DNA of 64,000 bases from Bradyrhizobium sp. CSA207 (GCF_029051685.1 NZ_JAACFT010000015.1:124001-188000); one strand, 5' to 3'; positions 1 through 8,881 are shown, counted from the first letter of the stretch. Made by a program: numbers and translations. The notes: generated by a model not told the origin, from the sequence alone.

Positions 1-65
1 GCGGAGGAGCGCGGGCGCGCGGCCCGGCCTTTTGAAATCAGTGGCATTCGGAGTGGAGAGCGGCG

Positions 66-563
66 ATGGCGGGAAGCGTCAACAAGGTCATTCTGGTCGG
101 AAACCTCGGCAAGGATCCGGAGATCCGGCGTACCCAGGACGGGCGGCCGATTGCGAATTTGAGCGTTGCGACCTCGGAGACCTGGCGCGACAAGGCGACC
201 GGCGAGCGCAAGGAAAAGACCGAGTGGCACCGTGTCGTGATCTTCAATGAAGGCCTGTGCAAGGTTGCCGAACAGTACCTGAAGAAGGGCGCCAAGATTT
301 ACGTCGAGGGCGCGCTCCAGACCCGCAAATGGACCGACCAGAGCGGTGTGGAGAAGTACTCGACCGAAGTGGTGCTTCAGGGCTTCAACTCGACCCTCAC
401 GATGCTCGATGGCCGCAGCGGTGGCGGAGGCGGCAGCTTTGGCGATGAGCCGGGCAGCGATTTCGGCTCCTCTGGTCCCGTCAGCAGCGCTCCGCGCCGC
501 CCGGTGGCCGCCGGCGGCGGGGGTGGCCGCAACAGCGATATGGACGACGATATCCCGTTCTGA
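66..563 (+). CDS. ssb: Single-stranded DNA-binding protein SSB
   Basis: This protein binds single-stranded DNA during replication, recombination and repair. The 165-residue product has an N-terminal OB fold (about residues 5-110) with the family pattern NKVILVGNLGKDPE and the segment IYVEGALQTRKW. A glycine- and serine-rich flexible linker follows, ending in the acidic tail MDDDIPF that recruits partner proteins. Length and layout are normal for the family. The ATG is preceded by a purine-rich GGAGTGGAGAG ribosome site. It is the first gene in the window, and about 200 bases separate it from the next gene, so it is probably transcribed alone. Confidence 0.97.
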   Translation: MAGSVNKVILVGNLGKDPEIRRTQDGRPIANLSVATSETWRDKATGERKEKTEWHRVVIFNEGLCKVAEQYLKKGAKIYVEGALQTRKWTDQSGVEKYSTEVVLQGFNSTLTMLDGRSGGGGGSFGDEPGSDFGSSGPVSSAPRRPVAAGGGGGRNSDMDDDIPF

Positions 564-767
564 GGCGAGCACCCGCGGGCGCTTCTCCCTGAATATCGCC
601 TTGTTCGCGTAAAGCGAGAGGGAATATTACCAAAAGGCTGGTAGAGCTTGGCTTTCCCGGGCTTGGCTCATGTGGCGCCTCTGCTTTGACGGCGGGCGAT
701 GTGAATGGTATTAACTTAATGTTAATTCTATTTACATGGCTTGCCTGTTGATCGGAGGACGCGTCGC

Positions 768-1166
768 ATGCGTCTCGCGCCACTGCTTGAGGCCGCTCCC
801 GCCATCCCGCTGCATGCCTTCGCGGCCATGATCGCCTTCGGGCTTGGCCTCGTCCAGTTTGCGGCTCCCAAGGGCACGCTGCCGCATCGGACGATCGGGT
901 GGATCTGGGTTGCGCTGATGGCGGCCGTGGCCGCATCGTCGTTCTGGATCCATCAGATCCGCCTGGTCGGGCCGTTCAGCCCGATCCACCTGTTGTCGAT
1001 CTTCACATTGGTGATGCTTCCGCTGGCAGTATGGCGGGCGCACACCCACCGCGTCACCGATCATCGACGCATCATGATCCTGCTGTTCGCGGGTGCGCTG
1101 GTGGTGGCAGGCCTGTTCACGCTGGTGCCCGGGCGCATCATGCACCGGGCGATTTTCGGGGCCTGA
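768..1166 (+). CDS. DUF2306-type integral membrane protein
   Basis: This is a small membrane protein of about 132 residues with four hydrophobic segments. The loops contain conserved-looking histidines (HAF, PHRTIGW, HTHRVTDHR, MHRA), as in the DUF2306 family of predicted four-helix membrane proteins, whose function is not established. A TTG 27 bases upstream is in frame, but the ATG at 768 has GGAGGA about nine bases ahead of it and gives a clean hydrophobic N terminus, so it is preferred. An AT-rich stretch at 700-740 may hold its promoter. The family assignment rests on residue pattern only. Confidence 0.75.
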   Translation: MRLAPLLEAAPAIPLHAFAAMIAFGLGLVQFAAPKGTLPHRTIGWIWVALMAAVAASSFWIHQIRLVGPFSPIHLLSIFTLVMLPLAVWRAHTHRVTDHRRIMILLFAGALVVAGLFTLVPGRIMHRAIFGA

Positions 1167-1278
1167 CGGACGGGTTTGCGGCGGGCGATTTCGAGCCTGT
1201 TTCCAAAGGTGGCGCGGAGCGCGTAAGTCTCTGGAAAAACAGTCGGAAAAAGCGCTTCCAATACCCTTGCAAGGGTGG

Positions 1279-1306
1279 TTATCAGGGGCCCGATGCGCTA
1301 TATGAT
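1279..1306 (+). promoter_or_regulatory. Candidate gyrA promoter
   Basis: A TTATCA hexamer at 1279-1284 lies 16 bases before TATGAT at 1301-1306. Together they would start transcription about 20-25 bases ahead of the gyrA TTG codon. This is a sequence match only, and the -35 element is weak. Confidence 0.35.
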
Positions 1307-1335
1307 TCCCAGATAAATACTCACCGGATTCCCCT

Positions 1336-4068
1336 TTGGCTGACGACGACAAGAAGCCCGGCGACCAGCCGGCGCAACCCTCGGACATTCGCCCCGTCTC
1401 CATCTTCGAGGAGATGAAAAAGTCCTACCTCGATTACGCCATGAGCGTAATCGTGGCGCGTGCGCTGCCCGATGCCCGCGACGGACTGAAACCGGTGCAC
1501 CGCCGCATCCTGTACTCGATGCACGAGCAGGGGCACACGCCGGACAAGAAGTACGTCAAGTCCGCCCGCGTGGTCGGCGACGTCATCGGTAAGTATCACC
1601 CGCACGGCGACCAGTCGATCTACGACGCGATGGTCCGCATGGCGCAGGACTTCTCGATGCGCGTGCCGCTGATCGACGGCCAGGGCAATTTCGGCTCGGT
1701 CGATGGCGATCCGCCTGCCGCGTATCGTTACACCGAAGCGCGTCTCACCCGGTCCGCGCTGGCTCTGCTGGCAGATATCGACAAGGACACCGTCGATTTC
1801 CAGCCGAACTACGATAACAACGAGACCGAGCCGTCGGTTCTTCCAGCCAAGTTCCCGAACCTTCTGGTCAACGGCGCGGGCGGCATCGCAGTCGGAATGG
1901 CCACGAACATTCCGCCGCACAATCTCGGCGAGGTCATCGATGCCTGCGTGGCGCTGATCGATAATCCCGCGCTCACCATCGACGAGCTGATCAACATCGT
2001 TCCCGGACCGGATTTTCCAACTGGCGGCGTCATTCTCGGACGCGCCGGCATCCGCGCCGGTTATCACCTCGGCCGCGGCTCGGTGATGATGCGCGGCAAG
2101 GTCACGATCGATACCATTCGCAAGGAGCGCGAGGCGCTCATCGTCACCGAAATTCCGTATCAGGTGAACAAGGCGACGATGGTGGAGCGCATCGCCGAGC
2201 TGGTCAAGGAGAAGAAGATCGAGGGCATCGCCGATCTGCGCGATGAATCCGACCGCGACGGTTTCCGCGTCGTCATCGAGCTGAAACGCGACGCCGTGCC
2301 CGACGTGGTGCTGAACCAGCTCTACAGATTCACGCCGCTGCAAACGAGCTTCGGCGTCAACATGGTTGCGCTCGACAGTGGTCGGCCGCGGATCATGAAT
2401 CTGAAAGACCTGCTCGCCATCTTCGTCGACTTCCGTGAGCGGGTCGTCACGCGGCGGACCAAGTTCCTTCTGGGCAAGGCGCGCGACCGCGCGCATATCC
2501 TGGTCGGCCTGGCGATCGCTGTCGCCAATATCGACGAAATGATTCGCGTCATCCGAACCTCACCGGACCCGACCACGGCGCGCGACACCCTGATGTCGCG
2601 CGACTGGCCGGCCCGGGACGTCGAGGACATGCTGACCCTGATCGATGACCCGCGCCACCGCATCAGCGAGGACGGCACGATCCGGCTGTCGATGGAGCAG
2701 GCCAGGGCTATTCTCGATCTGCGCTTGCAGCGCCTCACAGCACTCGGCCGCGACGAGATCCGCGAAGAGCTCGACACGCTCGCCGGCGAAATTGCCGATT
2801 ATCTCGACATCCTGCGCTCACGCGCTCGCGTGCTGGATATCGTCAAGACCGAGCTTGCCGAGGTGAAGGCCGAGTTCGCGACCCCGCGCCGGACCGTGAT
2901 CATCGAGCAGGAGGGCGAGGTCGAGGACGAGGACCTGATCCAGCGCGAGGACATGGTCGTCACCGTGTCGCATGCCGGCTACGTCAAGCGCGTGCCGCTG
3001 TCGGCCTATCGGGCGCAGCGCCGCGGCGGCAAGGGCCGCGCCGGCATGCAGACCCGCGACGAGGATTTTGTCAGCCGCCTGTTCGTCGCCTCCACGCATA
3101 CGCCGGTGCTGTTCTTCTCCTCGCGCGGCCAGGTCTACAAGGAAAAGGTCTGGCGGCTGCCGATGGCCGCGCCGAACGCGCGCGGCAAGGCGCTGATCAA
3201 CATCCTGCCACTGGAGCAGGGCGAGCGCATCACCACCATCATGCCGTTGCCAGAGGATGAATCGACCTGGGGCAACCTCGACGTGATGTTCGCGACCACC
3301 GGCGGCAATGTCCGCCGCAACAAGCTGTCCGACTTCGTCGACGTCCGCCGCTCCGGCATCATCGCGATGAAGCTCGACGACAATGAAGCGATCGTCGACG
3401 TGCAGATCTGCACCGAGCGCGACGACGTGCTGCTCACCGGCGCCGGCGGCCAGTGCATCCGCTTCCCCGTCACCGACGTGCGCGTGTTCACCGGGCGCAC
3501 CTCGATGGGCGTGCGCGGCATTGCGCTGGCTGAGGGCGACAAGGTGATTTCGCTGGCGATTTTGCGCCATGTAGAGACCATTTCGGACGAACGCTCGGCC
3601 TATCTGAAGATGCGCCGCGCCGTGGCCGGCGAGGCGGCGGCGGAGGAGCCTGCGGCGGATGTCGAGGCCGAGGAGACCTCGGGCAGCTTCCAGCTCGCGC
3701 AGGAACGCTATATCGAGATGTCGGCGCAGGAGCAGGTCGTGCTGACCGTCTCCGTCAACGGCTTCGGCAAGCGGACCTCGTCCTACGAGTACCGCACCAC
3801 GGGCCGCGGCGGCAAAGGCATCGTCGCCATGAACGTCAACAACCGCAACGGCAATCTGGTGGCCTCATTCCCGGTCGAGGACGCCGACCAGATCATGCTG
3901 GTCACCGACAAGGGCCAGCTGATCCGCTGCCCGGTCGAAGGTATCCGCATCGCCGGCCGCTCGACGCAAGGCGTGATCGTGTTCGACACCGCCGAGGACG
4001 AGCACGTCGTCTCGGTCGAGCATATCACGGAAGAGGCCGAGAGCGGGAACGGCGCGAACGGGGAGTAA
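1336..4068 (+). CDS. gyrA: DNA gyrase subunit A
   Basis: GyrA is the breakage-reunion subunit of DNA gyrase, which with GyrB introduces negative supercoils using ATP. The 910-residue product has the winged-helix and tower region, catalytic Tyr132 in AAYRYTEARL, the GyrA box QRRGGKG and a C-terminal beta-pinwheel that wraps DNA. The start codon is TTG, giving MADDDKKP. No strong ribosome site is visible, but the next in-frame ATG would remove part of the conserved N terminus. In the quinolone region HPHGDQSIYD the residue matching E. coli Ser83 is Gln93, while Asp87 is kept as Asp97. An acidic Ala/Glu-rich insert lies around residues 757-785 between pinwheel blades. Confidence 0.97.
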   Translation: MADDDKKPGDQPAQPSDIRPVSIFEEMKKSYLDYAMSVIVARALPDARDGLKPVHRRILYSMHEQGHTPDKKYVKSARVVGDVIGKYHPHGDQSIYDAMVRMAQDFSMRVPLIDGQGNFGSVDGDPPAAYRYTEARLTRSALALLADIDKDTVDFQPNYDNNETEPSVLPAKFPNLLVNGAGGIAVGMATNIPPHNLGEVIDACVALIDNPALTIDELINIVPGPDFPTGGVILGRAGIRAGYHLGRGSVMMRGKVTIDTIRKEREALIVTEIPYQVNKATMVERIAELVKEKKIEGIADLRDESDRDGFRVVIELKRDAVPDVVLNQLYRFTPLQTSFGVNMVALDSGRPRIMNLKDLLAIFVDFRERVVTRRTKFLLGKARDRAHILVGLAIAVANIDEMIRVIRTSPDPTTARDTLMSRDWPARDVEDMLTLIDDPRHRISEDGTIRLSMEQARAILDLRLQRLTALGRDEIREELDTLAGEIADYLDILRSRARVLDIVKTELAEVKAEFATPRRTVIIEQEGEVEDEDLIQREDMVVTVSHAGYVKRVPLSAYRAQRRGGKGRAGMQTRDEDFVSRLFVASTHTPVLFFSSRGQVYKEKVWRLPMAAPNARGKALINILPLEQGERITTIMPLPEDESTWGNLDVMFATTGGNVRRNKLSDFVDVRRSGIIAMKLDDNEAIVDVQICTERDDVLLTGAGGQCIRFPVTDVRVFTGRTSMGVRGIALAEGDKVISLAILRHVETISDERSAYLKMRRAVAGEAAAEEPAADVEAEETSGSFQLAQERYIEMSAQEQVVLTVSVNGFGKRTSSYEYRTTGRGGKGIVAMNVNNRNGNLVASFPVEDADQIMLVTDKGQLIRCPVEGIRIAGRSTQGVIVFDTAEDEHVVSVEHITEEAESGNGANGE

Positions 4069-4071
4069 TGT

Positions 4072-4186
4072 GTAGCCCGGATGGAGCAGAAGGTCGGCGC
4101 GAAGCGCCGACCGAGGGCATAATCCGGGACCGCATGTCGCTGAACCTTTGGAATCCCGGATTACGCTTGCGCTCCATCCAGGGTAC
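4072..4186. repeat. Palindromic intergenic repeat between convergent gyrA and kup
   Basis: The segment begins GTAGCCCGGATGGAGC and ends with the near-complement GCTCCATCCAGGGTAC. An inner pair (ATAATCCGGGA and TCCCGGATTACGC) can also fold. It fills the gap between two convergent genes, so the RNA from either strand can form a long hairpin and may aid termination. Elements of this type are frequent between Bradyrhizobium genes; that statement is from memory, not from a search. Confidence 0.75.
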
Positions 4187-4195
4187 GCACTCTAG

Positions 4196-6106
4196 CTAAA
4201 TCTCCAGCTCCGTTCCGAACTCCACCACCTGCTTGGTCGGCACGCCGAAGAAGGCCGCGGAGCGCTCAGCATTGCGCTGGAGGAAGGCGAACAGGGTTTC
4301 GCGCCAGACCCACATGCCCGGCACGTCCTCGCGCGGGATGATGGTCTCGCGGCCGACGTAATAGGTGATGTCGGAGAGGTCGATGCCGGGCAGCTTGCCC
4401 TGCCGGCAGGTGAGTGTCAGCCCCTCATAGATGGTCGGGTTCTGCATGAAGCCGTAATGCAGGATGACGCGGGTGATGCCGGGGATGATCTCGATCACGT
4501 CGGCGCGTTCCTCGTCGGCGACATGCGGCAATTCCTCGATCAGGACGGTGACGAGGACGACGCGCTCGTGCAGGACGTGGTTGTGCTTGACGAACTGCGT
4601 CAGCGCCAGCGGCACGCCTTTCGGTGCCGAGGCGAGGAACACGGCGGTGCCGGGAAGGCGGGCGCTGCACTTGTTGATCGCAGTTTCGATCAAATCCTCC
4701 TCGGGCTGGCGCAGCTTCGCGCGCGCCGCCTCGACCAGCTTCACGCCGGCGCGCCAGGTCAGCATCAGGAAGGCGACGAGGGCCGCCAGCAGCAGCGGAA
4801 ACCAGCCGCCTTCGAACAGCTTGATCGAATTGGCCGAGAAGAAGATCACGTCGATCACGAAGAAGAAGCCGTTGACCGCGACCACGAGCCACGGCGAATA
4901 GCCCCACTGGATCGCGACCAGGGCGGCCAGCAGCGTGGTGATCGCCATCAACAGCGACACCGCGATGCCGTAGGCGCCTGCAAGCGCGTCCGAGGTGCCG
5001 AAGCTCAGGACCGCGCCGAGCGTTGCGGCCGCGAGCAGCCAGTTTACCAGCGGCACGTAGATCTGGCCGATCGCGTGGCTGGTGGTGTGGCGGATCTGCA
5101 TGCGCGGCAGGAAGCCGAGCTGAATCGACTGCTGCGTCAGCGAGAACACACCGGAGATGATCGCCTGCGAGGCGATCACGGTCGCCACCGCGGAGAAGGC
5201 GACCAGCGGATAGTGCAGGGCATCGGGGCAGAGCTGGAAGAACGGATTCTCGATCATCGTGGGATCGGTGATCAGCAGCGCAGCCTGGCCGAAATAGTTC
5301 AGCACCAGCGCAGGCAGGCAGACCGCGAACCAGGCGAGCCGGATCGGAAAGCGGCCGAAATGCCCCATGTCGGCATACATGGCCTCGCCGCCGGTCACCG
5401 CCAGGAATGCGGCGCCCAGGATCGCGAAGGAGACATGGAAATCCTGGTGGATCAGGAAGTCGAAGGCGTAGAGCGGGCTGAGCGCGGCCAGCACCGCGGG
5501 CGCCTTGACGATGCCGTGGATGCCGAGCGCAGCGAGCACGATGAACCAGGCCATCATCACCGGCCCGAAGATGCGGCCGATGAAGCCAGTGCCCTGCTTC
5601 TGCATCATGAACAGGCCGACCAGGATGGCGACGGTCACGGGCACAACGACGGGCGCGAGCGAGGGCGCATCCACCTTGAGGCCTTCGATGGCGCTCAGCA
5701 CCGAGATTGCCGGGGTGATCGCGCCATCGCCATAGAGCAGGGCGGCGCCGACGAGGCCGACCACCAACAGGTGGGCGCGCCATGTGCCGGGCTGGCCGTG
5801 GCGGGCGTGCAGCAGCGCCAGAAGCGCGACGATGCCGCCTTCGCCGCGATTGTCCGCGCGCAGGATCAAAAGCGCATATTTCAGTGAGATGATCAGCAGC
5901 AGCGCCCAGAGGATGAGCGAGGCAACCCCCAGGACAGCTTCGGGAGCGAGGGTAATCCCATGGGCGGCCGCCTTGGCGGCTTCCTTCAGGGCGTAGAGGG
6001 GGCTGGTGCCGATATCGCCGTAGACCACCCCGAGGGCGCCCATGGTCATGGCAAGCGGCAGCGGATCAGGATGATGGCCGGAAGCGACAGCGGGCGTACT
6101 GGACAA
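4196..6106 (-). CDS. kup: Kup-type potassium uptake protein
   Basis: Kup is a low-affinity potassium:proton symporter in the inner membrane. The 636-residue product has about twelve hydrophobic segments in its first 440 residues, including the family signature GDIGTSPLYALKE near residue 30, then a soluble C-terminal domain of about 190 residues. Length is typical for bacterial Kup. The start is TTG, placed after a GGGGGG tract about six bases upstream. The gene converges on gyrA across a palindromic repeat. Alphaproteobacteria often carry several kup copies, so the copy number in this genome cannot be judged here. Confidence 0.95.
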   Translation of the reverse strand: MSSTPAVASGHHPDPLPLAMTMGALGVVYGDIGTSPLYALKEAAKAAAHGITLAPEAVLGVASLILWALLLIISLKYALLILRADNRGEGGIVALLALLHARHGQPGTWRAHLLVVGLVGAALLYGDGAITPAISVLSAIEGLKVDAPSLAPVVVPVTVAILVGLFMMQKQGTGFIGRIFGPVMMAWFIVLAALGIHGIVKAPAVLAALSPLYAFDFLIHQDFHVSFAILGAAFLAVTGGEAMYADMGHFGRFPIRLAWFAVCLPALVLNYFGQAALLITDPTMIENPFFQLCPDALHYPLVAFSAVATVIASQAIISGVFSLTQQSIQLGFLPRMQIRHTTSHAIGQIYVPLVNWLLAAATLGAVLSFGTSDALAGAYGIAVSLLMAITTLLAALVAIQWGYSPWLVVAVNGFFFVIDVIFFSANSIKLFEGGWFPLLLAALVAFLMLTWRAGVKLVEAARAKLRQPEEDLIETAINKCSARLPGTAVFLASAPKGVPLALTQFVKHNHVLHERVVLVTVLIEELPHVADEERADVIEIIPGITRVILHYGFMQNPTIYEGLTLTCRQGKLPGIDLSDITYYVGRETIIPREDVPGMWVWRETLFAFLQRNAERSAAFFGVPTKQVVEFGTELEI

Positions 6107-6240
6107 AAGCGACCCCCCAATGGGTTCGCGCCCAACGGGCCATTCCGCCGGGCGCGAGCATCAGGCAGTCTGCGACGAGACGTCGCAAATATCCATGGGG
6201 TTCATACTGGGATGAGATGACTCGAAGCTGACAGACCCAA

Positions 6241-6498
6241 CTACGGGGTTCGGTCGGCGCTCACGAGGCGAGCCTCGCGGACATTGGTCTTGGTGCCGGC
6301 GCGGCGCAGGCAGGAGGCCTCGAAGTTCGGCCAGGCCTGCTGCGAGCAGTCCTTGCCGATGGTGCGGATGTCGAGGCGGTCGCTCTTGGCGAGTACTTGC
6401 GGCACGCTGGCTTCGACGGTCGGAGCAAAGCCGGGCAGAAGGGTGAGGGCTGCGGCAACACACGCGGAGAGTGCGATCGCTGAAAGAGCCTTGATCAT
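6241..6498 (-). CDS. Small secreted protein of unknown function
   Basis: The 85-residue product starts with a clear signal peptide (MIKALSAIALSACVAAALTL) with a likely cleavage site near residue 30. The mature part, about 55 residues, holds two cysteines (DCSQQAW and ASCLRR) that could form one disulfide in the periplasm. I do not recognise a named family. It lies alone between kup on the same strand and coaD on the other. Confidence 0.7.
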   Translation of the reverse strand: MIKALSAIALSACVAAALTLLPGFAPTVEASVPQVLAKSDRLDIRTIGKDCSQQAWPNFEASCLRRAGTKTNVREARLVSADRTP

Positions 6499-6624
6499 TG
6501 ACGGTCCCCTGTAATGTGGCCGCTACGCCCAGTGTGCGGCCTGTCATTTGTTGGCCGGATTAGTAACCATGGCCAGTTTCCGGACGTCTTCGCGGGCGCA
6601 TGAAATGGTTTCGTTCGCGCTCCC

Positions 6625-6657
6625 TTTGTTTCGTGGCCGCTCCCAGGACGAAACAAA
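6625..6657. promoter_or_regulatory. Perfect 10-base inverted repeat upstream of coaD
   Basis: TTTGTTTCGT at 6625-6634 and ACGAAACAAA at 6648-6657 are exact reverse complements separated by 13 bases. No T tract follows on either strand in the form of a terminator. It lies in the 246-base gap between the divergent secreted-protein gene and coaD, so it could be a two-site operator or an RNA hairpin in the coaD leader. Confidence 0.45.
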
Positions 6658-6744
6658 CCGGGGGATTCCGACATGGTCATGCGGGAAATGGGCAGAAAAC
6701 CTGCCCGGCTTGCCGGGCCGGGCCGGGCGCGGTAGGAGGAAGCC

Positions 6745-7242
6745 ATGCCGCGCATCGCCTTCTATCCGGGTTCCTTCGACCCCATCACCAACGGCCATCT
6801 GGACGTGGTCCGGCATGCCGTTCCCCTCTGCGACAGGCTGGTGGTCGCGATCGGGGTCCATCCCGGCAAGACGCCGCTGTTCTCGACCGAGGAGCGCCTG
6901 AAGATGCTCCACGACATCTGCGGGCCGCTGGCCGCCCAGGCCGGCTGCGCCTTTGAGGCCACCACCTTTGATGACCTCAGCGTCACCGCAGCGCGCAAGC
7001 ACGGCGCGACCATCATGATTCGCGGTTTGCGCGACGGCACCGATCTCGACTACGAGATGCAGCTCGCCGGCATGAACGAGGCCATGGCGCCGGAGGTGCA
7101 CACGGTCTTCCTGCCGGCTTCCCCCATGGTCCGCCCGATCACCGCCACACTGGTGCGCCAGATCGCAGCCATGGGCGGAGATGTTTCGACATTCGTGCCG
7201 CCGCTTGTAACAAGCCTGCTCAAGGCCAAATTCGCCGGGTAG
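6745..7242 (+). CDS. coaD: Phosphopantetheine adenylyltransferase
   Basis: CoaD catalyses the fourth step of coenzyme A synthesis, joining ATP to 4'-phosphopantetheine to give dephospho-CoA and pyrophosphate. The 165-residue product starts with RIAFYPGSFDPITNGHLDVV, which includes the nucleotidyltransferase TxGH-type motif. It also has the substrate-binding segment MIRGLRDGTDLDYE and a late ITATLVRQIA. Length is normal for the family. The ATG has a strong GTAGGAGGAAGCC ribosome site. It may share a transcript with the cyclophilin genes downstream, 37 bases away. Confidence 0.97.
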   Translation: MPRIAFYPGSFDPITNGHLDVVRHAVPLCDRLVVAIGVHPGKTPLFSTEERLKMLHDICGPLAAQAGCAFEATTFDDLSVTAARKHGATIMIRGLRDGTDLDYEMQLAGMNEAMAPEVHTVFLPASPMVRPITATLVRQIAAMGGDVSTFVPPLVTSLLKAKFAG

Positions 7243-7279
7243 CGGCGCGCTTCTTCATTTTACCTGATCCGGAGTTTTC

Positions 7280-7855
7280 ATGATCCGTCGTCTCGCAATC
7301 CTTGCCACGATGTTTGCCGCGCTCCTCGGCGCGGTCCCGGCCGGCGCACAGGCCCTGCCGGCGGGTCTCGACAAGGCCAACGCCATCGTCATCGACACCA
7401 CCAAGGGCCGCATCGTCATCAAGCTGCGGACCGACCTTGCGCCCCAGCACGCCGAGCGCATCAAGCAGCTCGCGCGCGAGGGTTATTACAACAACGTGCC
7501 GTTTCACCGCGTGATGGACGGCTTCATGGCGCAGACCGGCGACGGCCAGAACTTCAACGGCACCGGCGGCTCGAAATACCCGAACCTGAAGCAGGAGTTC
7601 TCCAAGGTGCATTTCGCACGCGGCATCGTCGGCATGGCCCGGCGCGGCGACAGCGTCGATACCGCCAACTCGCAGTTCTTCATCATGTTCGCCGACGGCG
7701 GCAGCCTCGACAATCAATACACCGTGGTCGGCGAAGTCGTGCAGGGCATGGACGTCGTCGACAAGCTGAAGAAGGCTCCTCCCGGTTCGAGCGGCGGCAC
7801 CGTCACCGATCCCGACAAGATGGTGAAGGTGCAGGTCGCCTCCGACATCAAATAG
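7280..7855 (+). CDS. Secreted cyclophilin-type peptidyl-prolyl isomerase
   Basis: This protein catalyses cis-trans isomerisation of prolyl bonds, probably as a periplasmic folding helper. The 191-residue product has a signal peptide (MIRRLAILATMFAALLGAVP, cleavage after about AGAQA). A cyclophilin domain follows with the active-site stretch FHRVMDGFMAQTG and later NSQFFIMFAD and LDNQYTVVGEV. A ribosome site is visible before the ATG at 7280. A second cyclophilin lacking a signal peptide lies two genes downstream, so the pair would serve the periplasm and the cytoplasm. Confidence 0.93.
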   Translation: MIRRLAILATMFAALLGAVPAGAQALPAGLDKANAIVIDTTKGRIVIKLRTDLAPQHAERIKQLAREGYYNNVPFHRVMDGFMAQTGDGQNFNGTGGSKYPNLKQEFSKVHFARGIVGMARRGDSVDTANSQFFIMFADGGSLDNQYTVVGEVVQGMDVVDKLKKAPPGSSGGTVTDPDKMVKVQVASDIK

Positions 7856-7863
7856 GAGAGGCG

Positions 7864-8274
7864 ATGGCGCGCTCCGGCGACAAGCTGCTGGTAGCTGCCG
7901 CGGCGCTTCTGCTCGGCACCTCCGGCGCGGCCGCCGAGGACGCGCGGGTCAATACCATCCAGGAGATATTCCAGCATCTGCGCACCTGCTGGAAGCCGCC
8001 CGCGGTGGCCAAGGCTCGCCCCATCGACATCACCGTCGTCGTGAGCTTCAACCGGGACGGAAACATTCTGGGCCATCCGAGGATTAGTTATGAATCCGCT
8101 GAGGCCTCCGACGATGACCGGCTGCAATACCGGATCGCGGTGATGGAGGCATTGCAACGCTGCACGCCGATGCCATTTACCGATGCGATGGCCGGCGCCG
8201 CTGCGGGGCGTCCATTCGCGATCCAGTTTCGCAACCGGAAGAGTTCACCCCCAACCCAAGAGAGACGAGCATGA
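7864..8274 (+). CDS. Periplasmic protein with a TonB C-terminal-like domain
   Basis: The 136-residue product has a signal peptide ending near residue 25 and a small domain with the pattern DITVVVSFNRDGNILGHP followed by a helix RLQYRIAVMEALQRCTPMPF. That layout resembles the C-terminal domain of TonB and TolA proteins, without a membrane anchor or proline-rich arm. The ATG follows AGGAGAGGCG. It sits eight bases after the secreted cyclophilin, and its stop overlaps the ATG of the cytoplasmic cyclophilin by four bases, so all three are probably one operon. Its partner is unknown; the domain call is by pattern only. Confidence 0.7.
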   Translation: MARSGDKLLVAAAALLLGTSGAAAEDARVNTIQEIFQHLRTCWKPPAVAKARPIDITVVVSFNRDGNILGHPRISYESAEASDDDRLQYRIAVMEALQRCTPMPFTDAMAGAAAGRPFAIQFRNRKSSPPTQERRA

Positions 8275-8735
8275 GCGCCACCGAAAACACCCTGATCCTC
8301 GAAACCACGCAGGGCCCCGTCACCATCGAGATGCGGCCCGACCTCGCTCCCGGCCACGTTGCTCGCATCAAGGAGCTCGTGCGCGAAGGCTTCTACGACG
8401 GCATCGTGTTCCACCGTGTCATCGAGGGCTTCATGGCGCAGACCGGCTGCCCGCACGGCACCGGCACCGGCGGCTCGGGCAAGAAGCTGAAGGCCGAGTT
8501 CAACAAGGAGCCGCATGTGCGCGGCGTCACCTCGATGGCCCGTGCGGCGAGTCCCGACTCCGCCGACAGCCAGTTCTTCATCGTGTTCGACGACGCCCGC
8601 TTCCTCGACAACCAGTACACCGTGTGGGGCAAGGTGACCGAGGGCATGGAGAACGTCGACAAGATCAAGCGCGGCGAGCCAGTGCAGAACCCTGACAAGA
8701 TCGTCAAGGCACGGATGGCGGCGGACGCGGCGTAG
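8271..8735 (+). CDS. Cytoplasmic cyclophilin-type peptidyl-prolyl isomerase
   Basis: The 154-residue product is a cyclophilin without a signal peptide, so it probably acts in the cytoplasm. It carries the active-site segment FHRVIEGFMAQTG, then SADSQFFIVFDD and FLDNQYTVWGKV. It starts within an ATGA overlap with the preceding gene, which suggests translational coupling. It is a paralogue of the secreted cyclophilin two genes upstream, with many identical stretches, so a local duplication is likely. The gene is followed by a palindromic repeat and then queA. Confidence 0.94.
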   Translation: MSATENTLILETTQGPVTIEMRPDLAPGHVARIKELVREGFYDGIVFHRVIEGFMAQTGCPHGTGTGGSGKKLKAEFNKEPHVRGVTSMARAASPDSADSQFFIVFDDARFLDNQYTVWGKVTEGMENVDKIKRGEPVQNPDKIVKARMAADAA

Positions 8736-8745
8736 CCGCTCAATC

Positions 8746-8851
8746 CTCATCCTGAGGAGCGCGGAACGCGCGTCTCGAAGGATGAAGGCCCCCGCTGCTG
8801 CAGTTCGGCCTTCATGGTTCGAGACGGCGCTACGCGCCTCCTCACCATGAG
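8746..8851. repeat. CTCATCCTGAGGAGC-type palindromic repeat, copy 1
   Basis: The element starts CTCATCCTGAGGAGCGCG and ends CGCCTCCTCACCATGAG. The inner arms GTCTCGAAGGATGAAGG and CCTTCATGGTTCGAGAC are near-complements, so the RNA folds into a long hairpin. A second, diverged copy lies at 17402-17505. It fills the gap between the cyclophilin gene and queA. Confidence 0.8.
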
Positions 8852-8881
8852 GGGCCGGCTGTATTGCGCCAGGCATCAACC

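Noticed and set aside
1321..2496. 391-codon open frame on the minus strand
   Set aside because: It is antisense to gyrA and has no family likeness.
4457..5887. 476-codon open frame on the plus strand
   Set aside because: It is antisense to kup and rich in His, Asp, Gln and Arg, without domains or a ribosome site.
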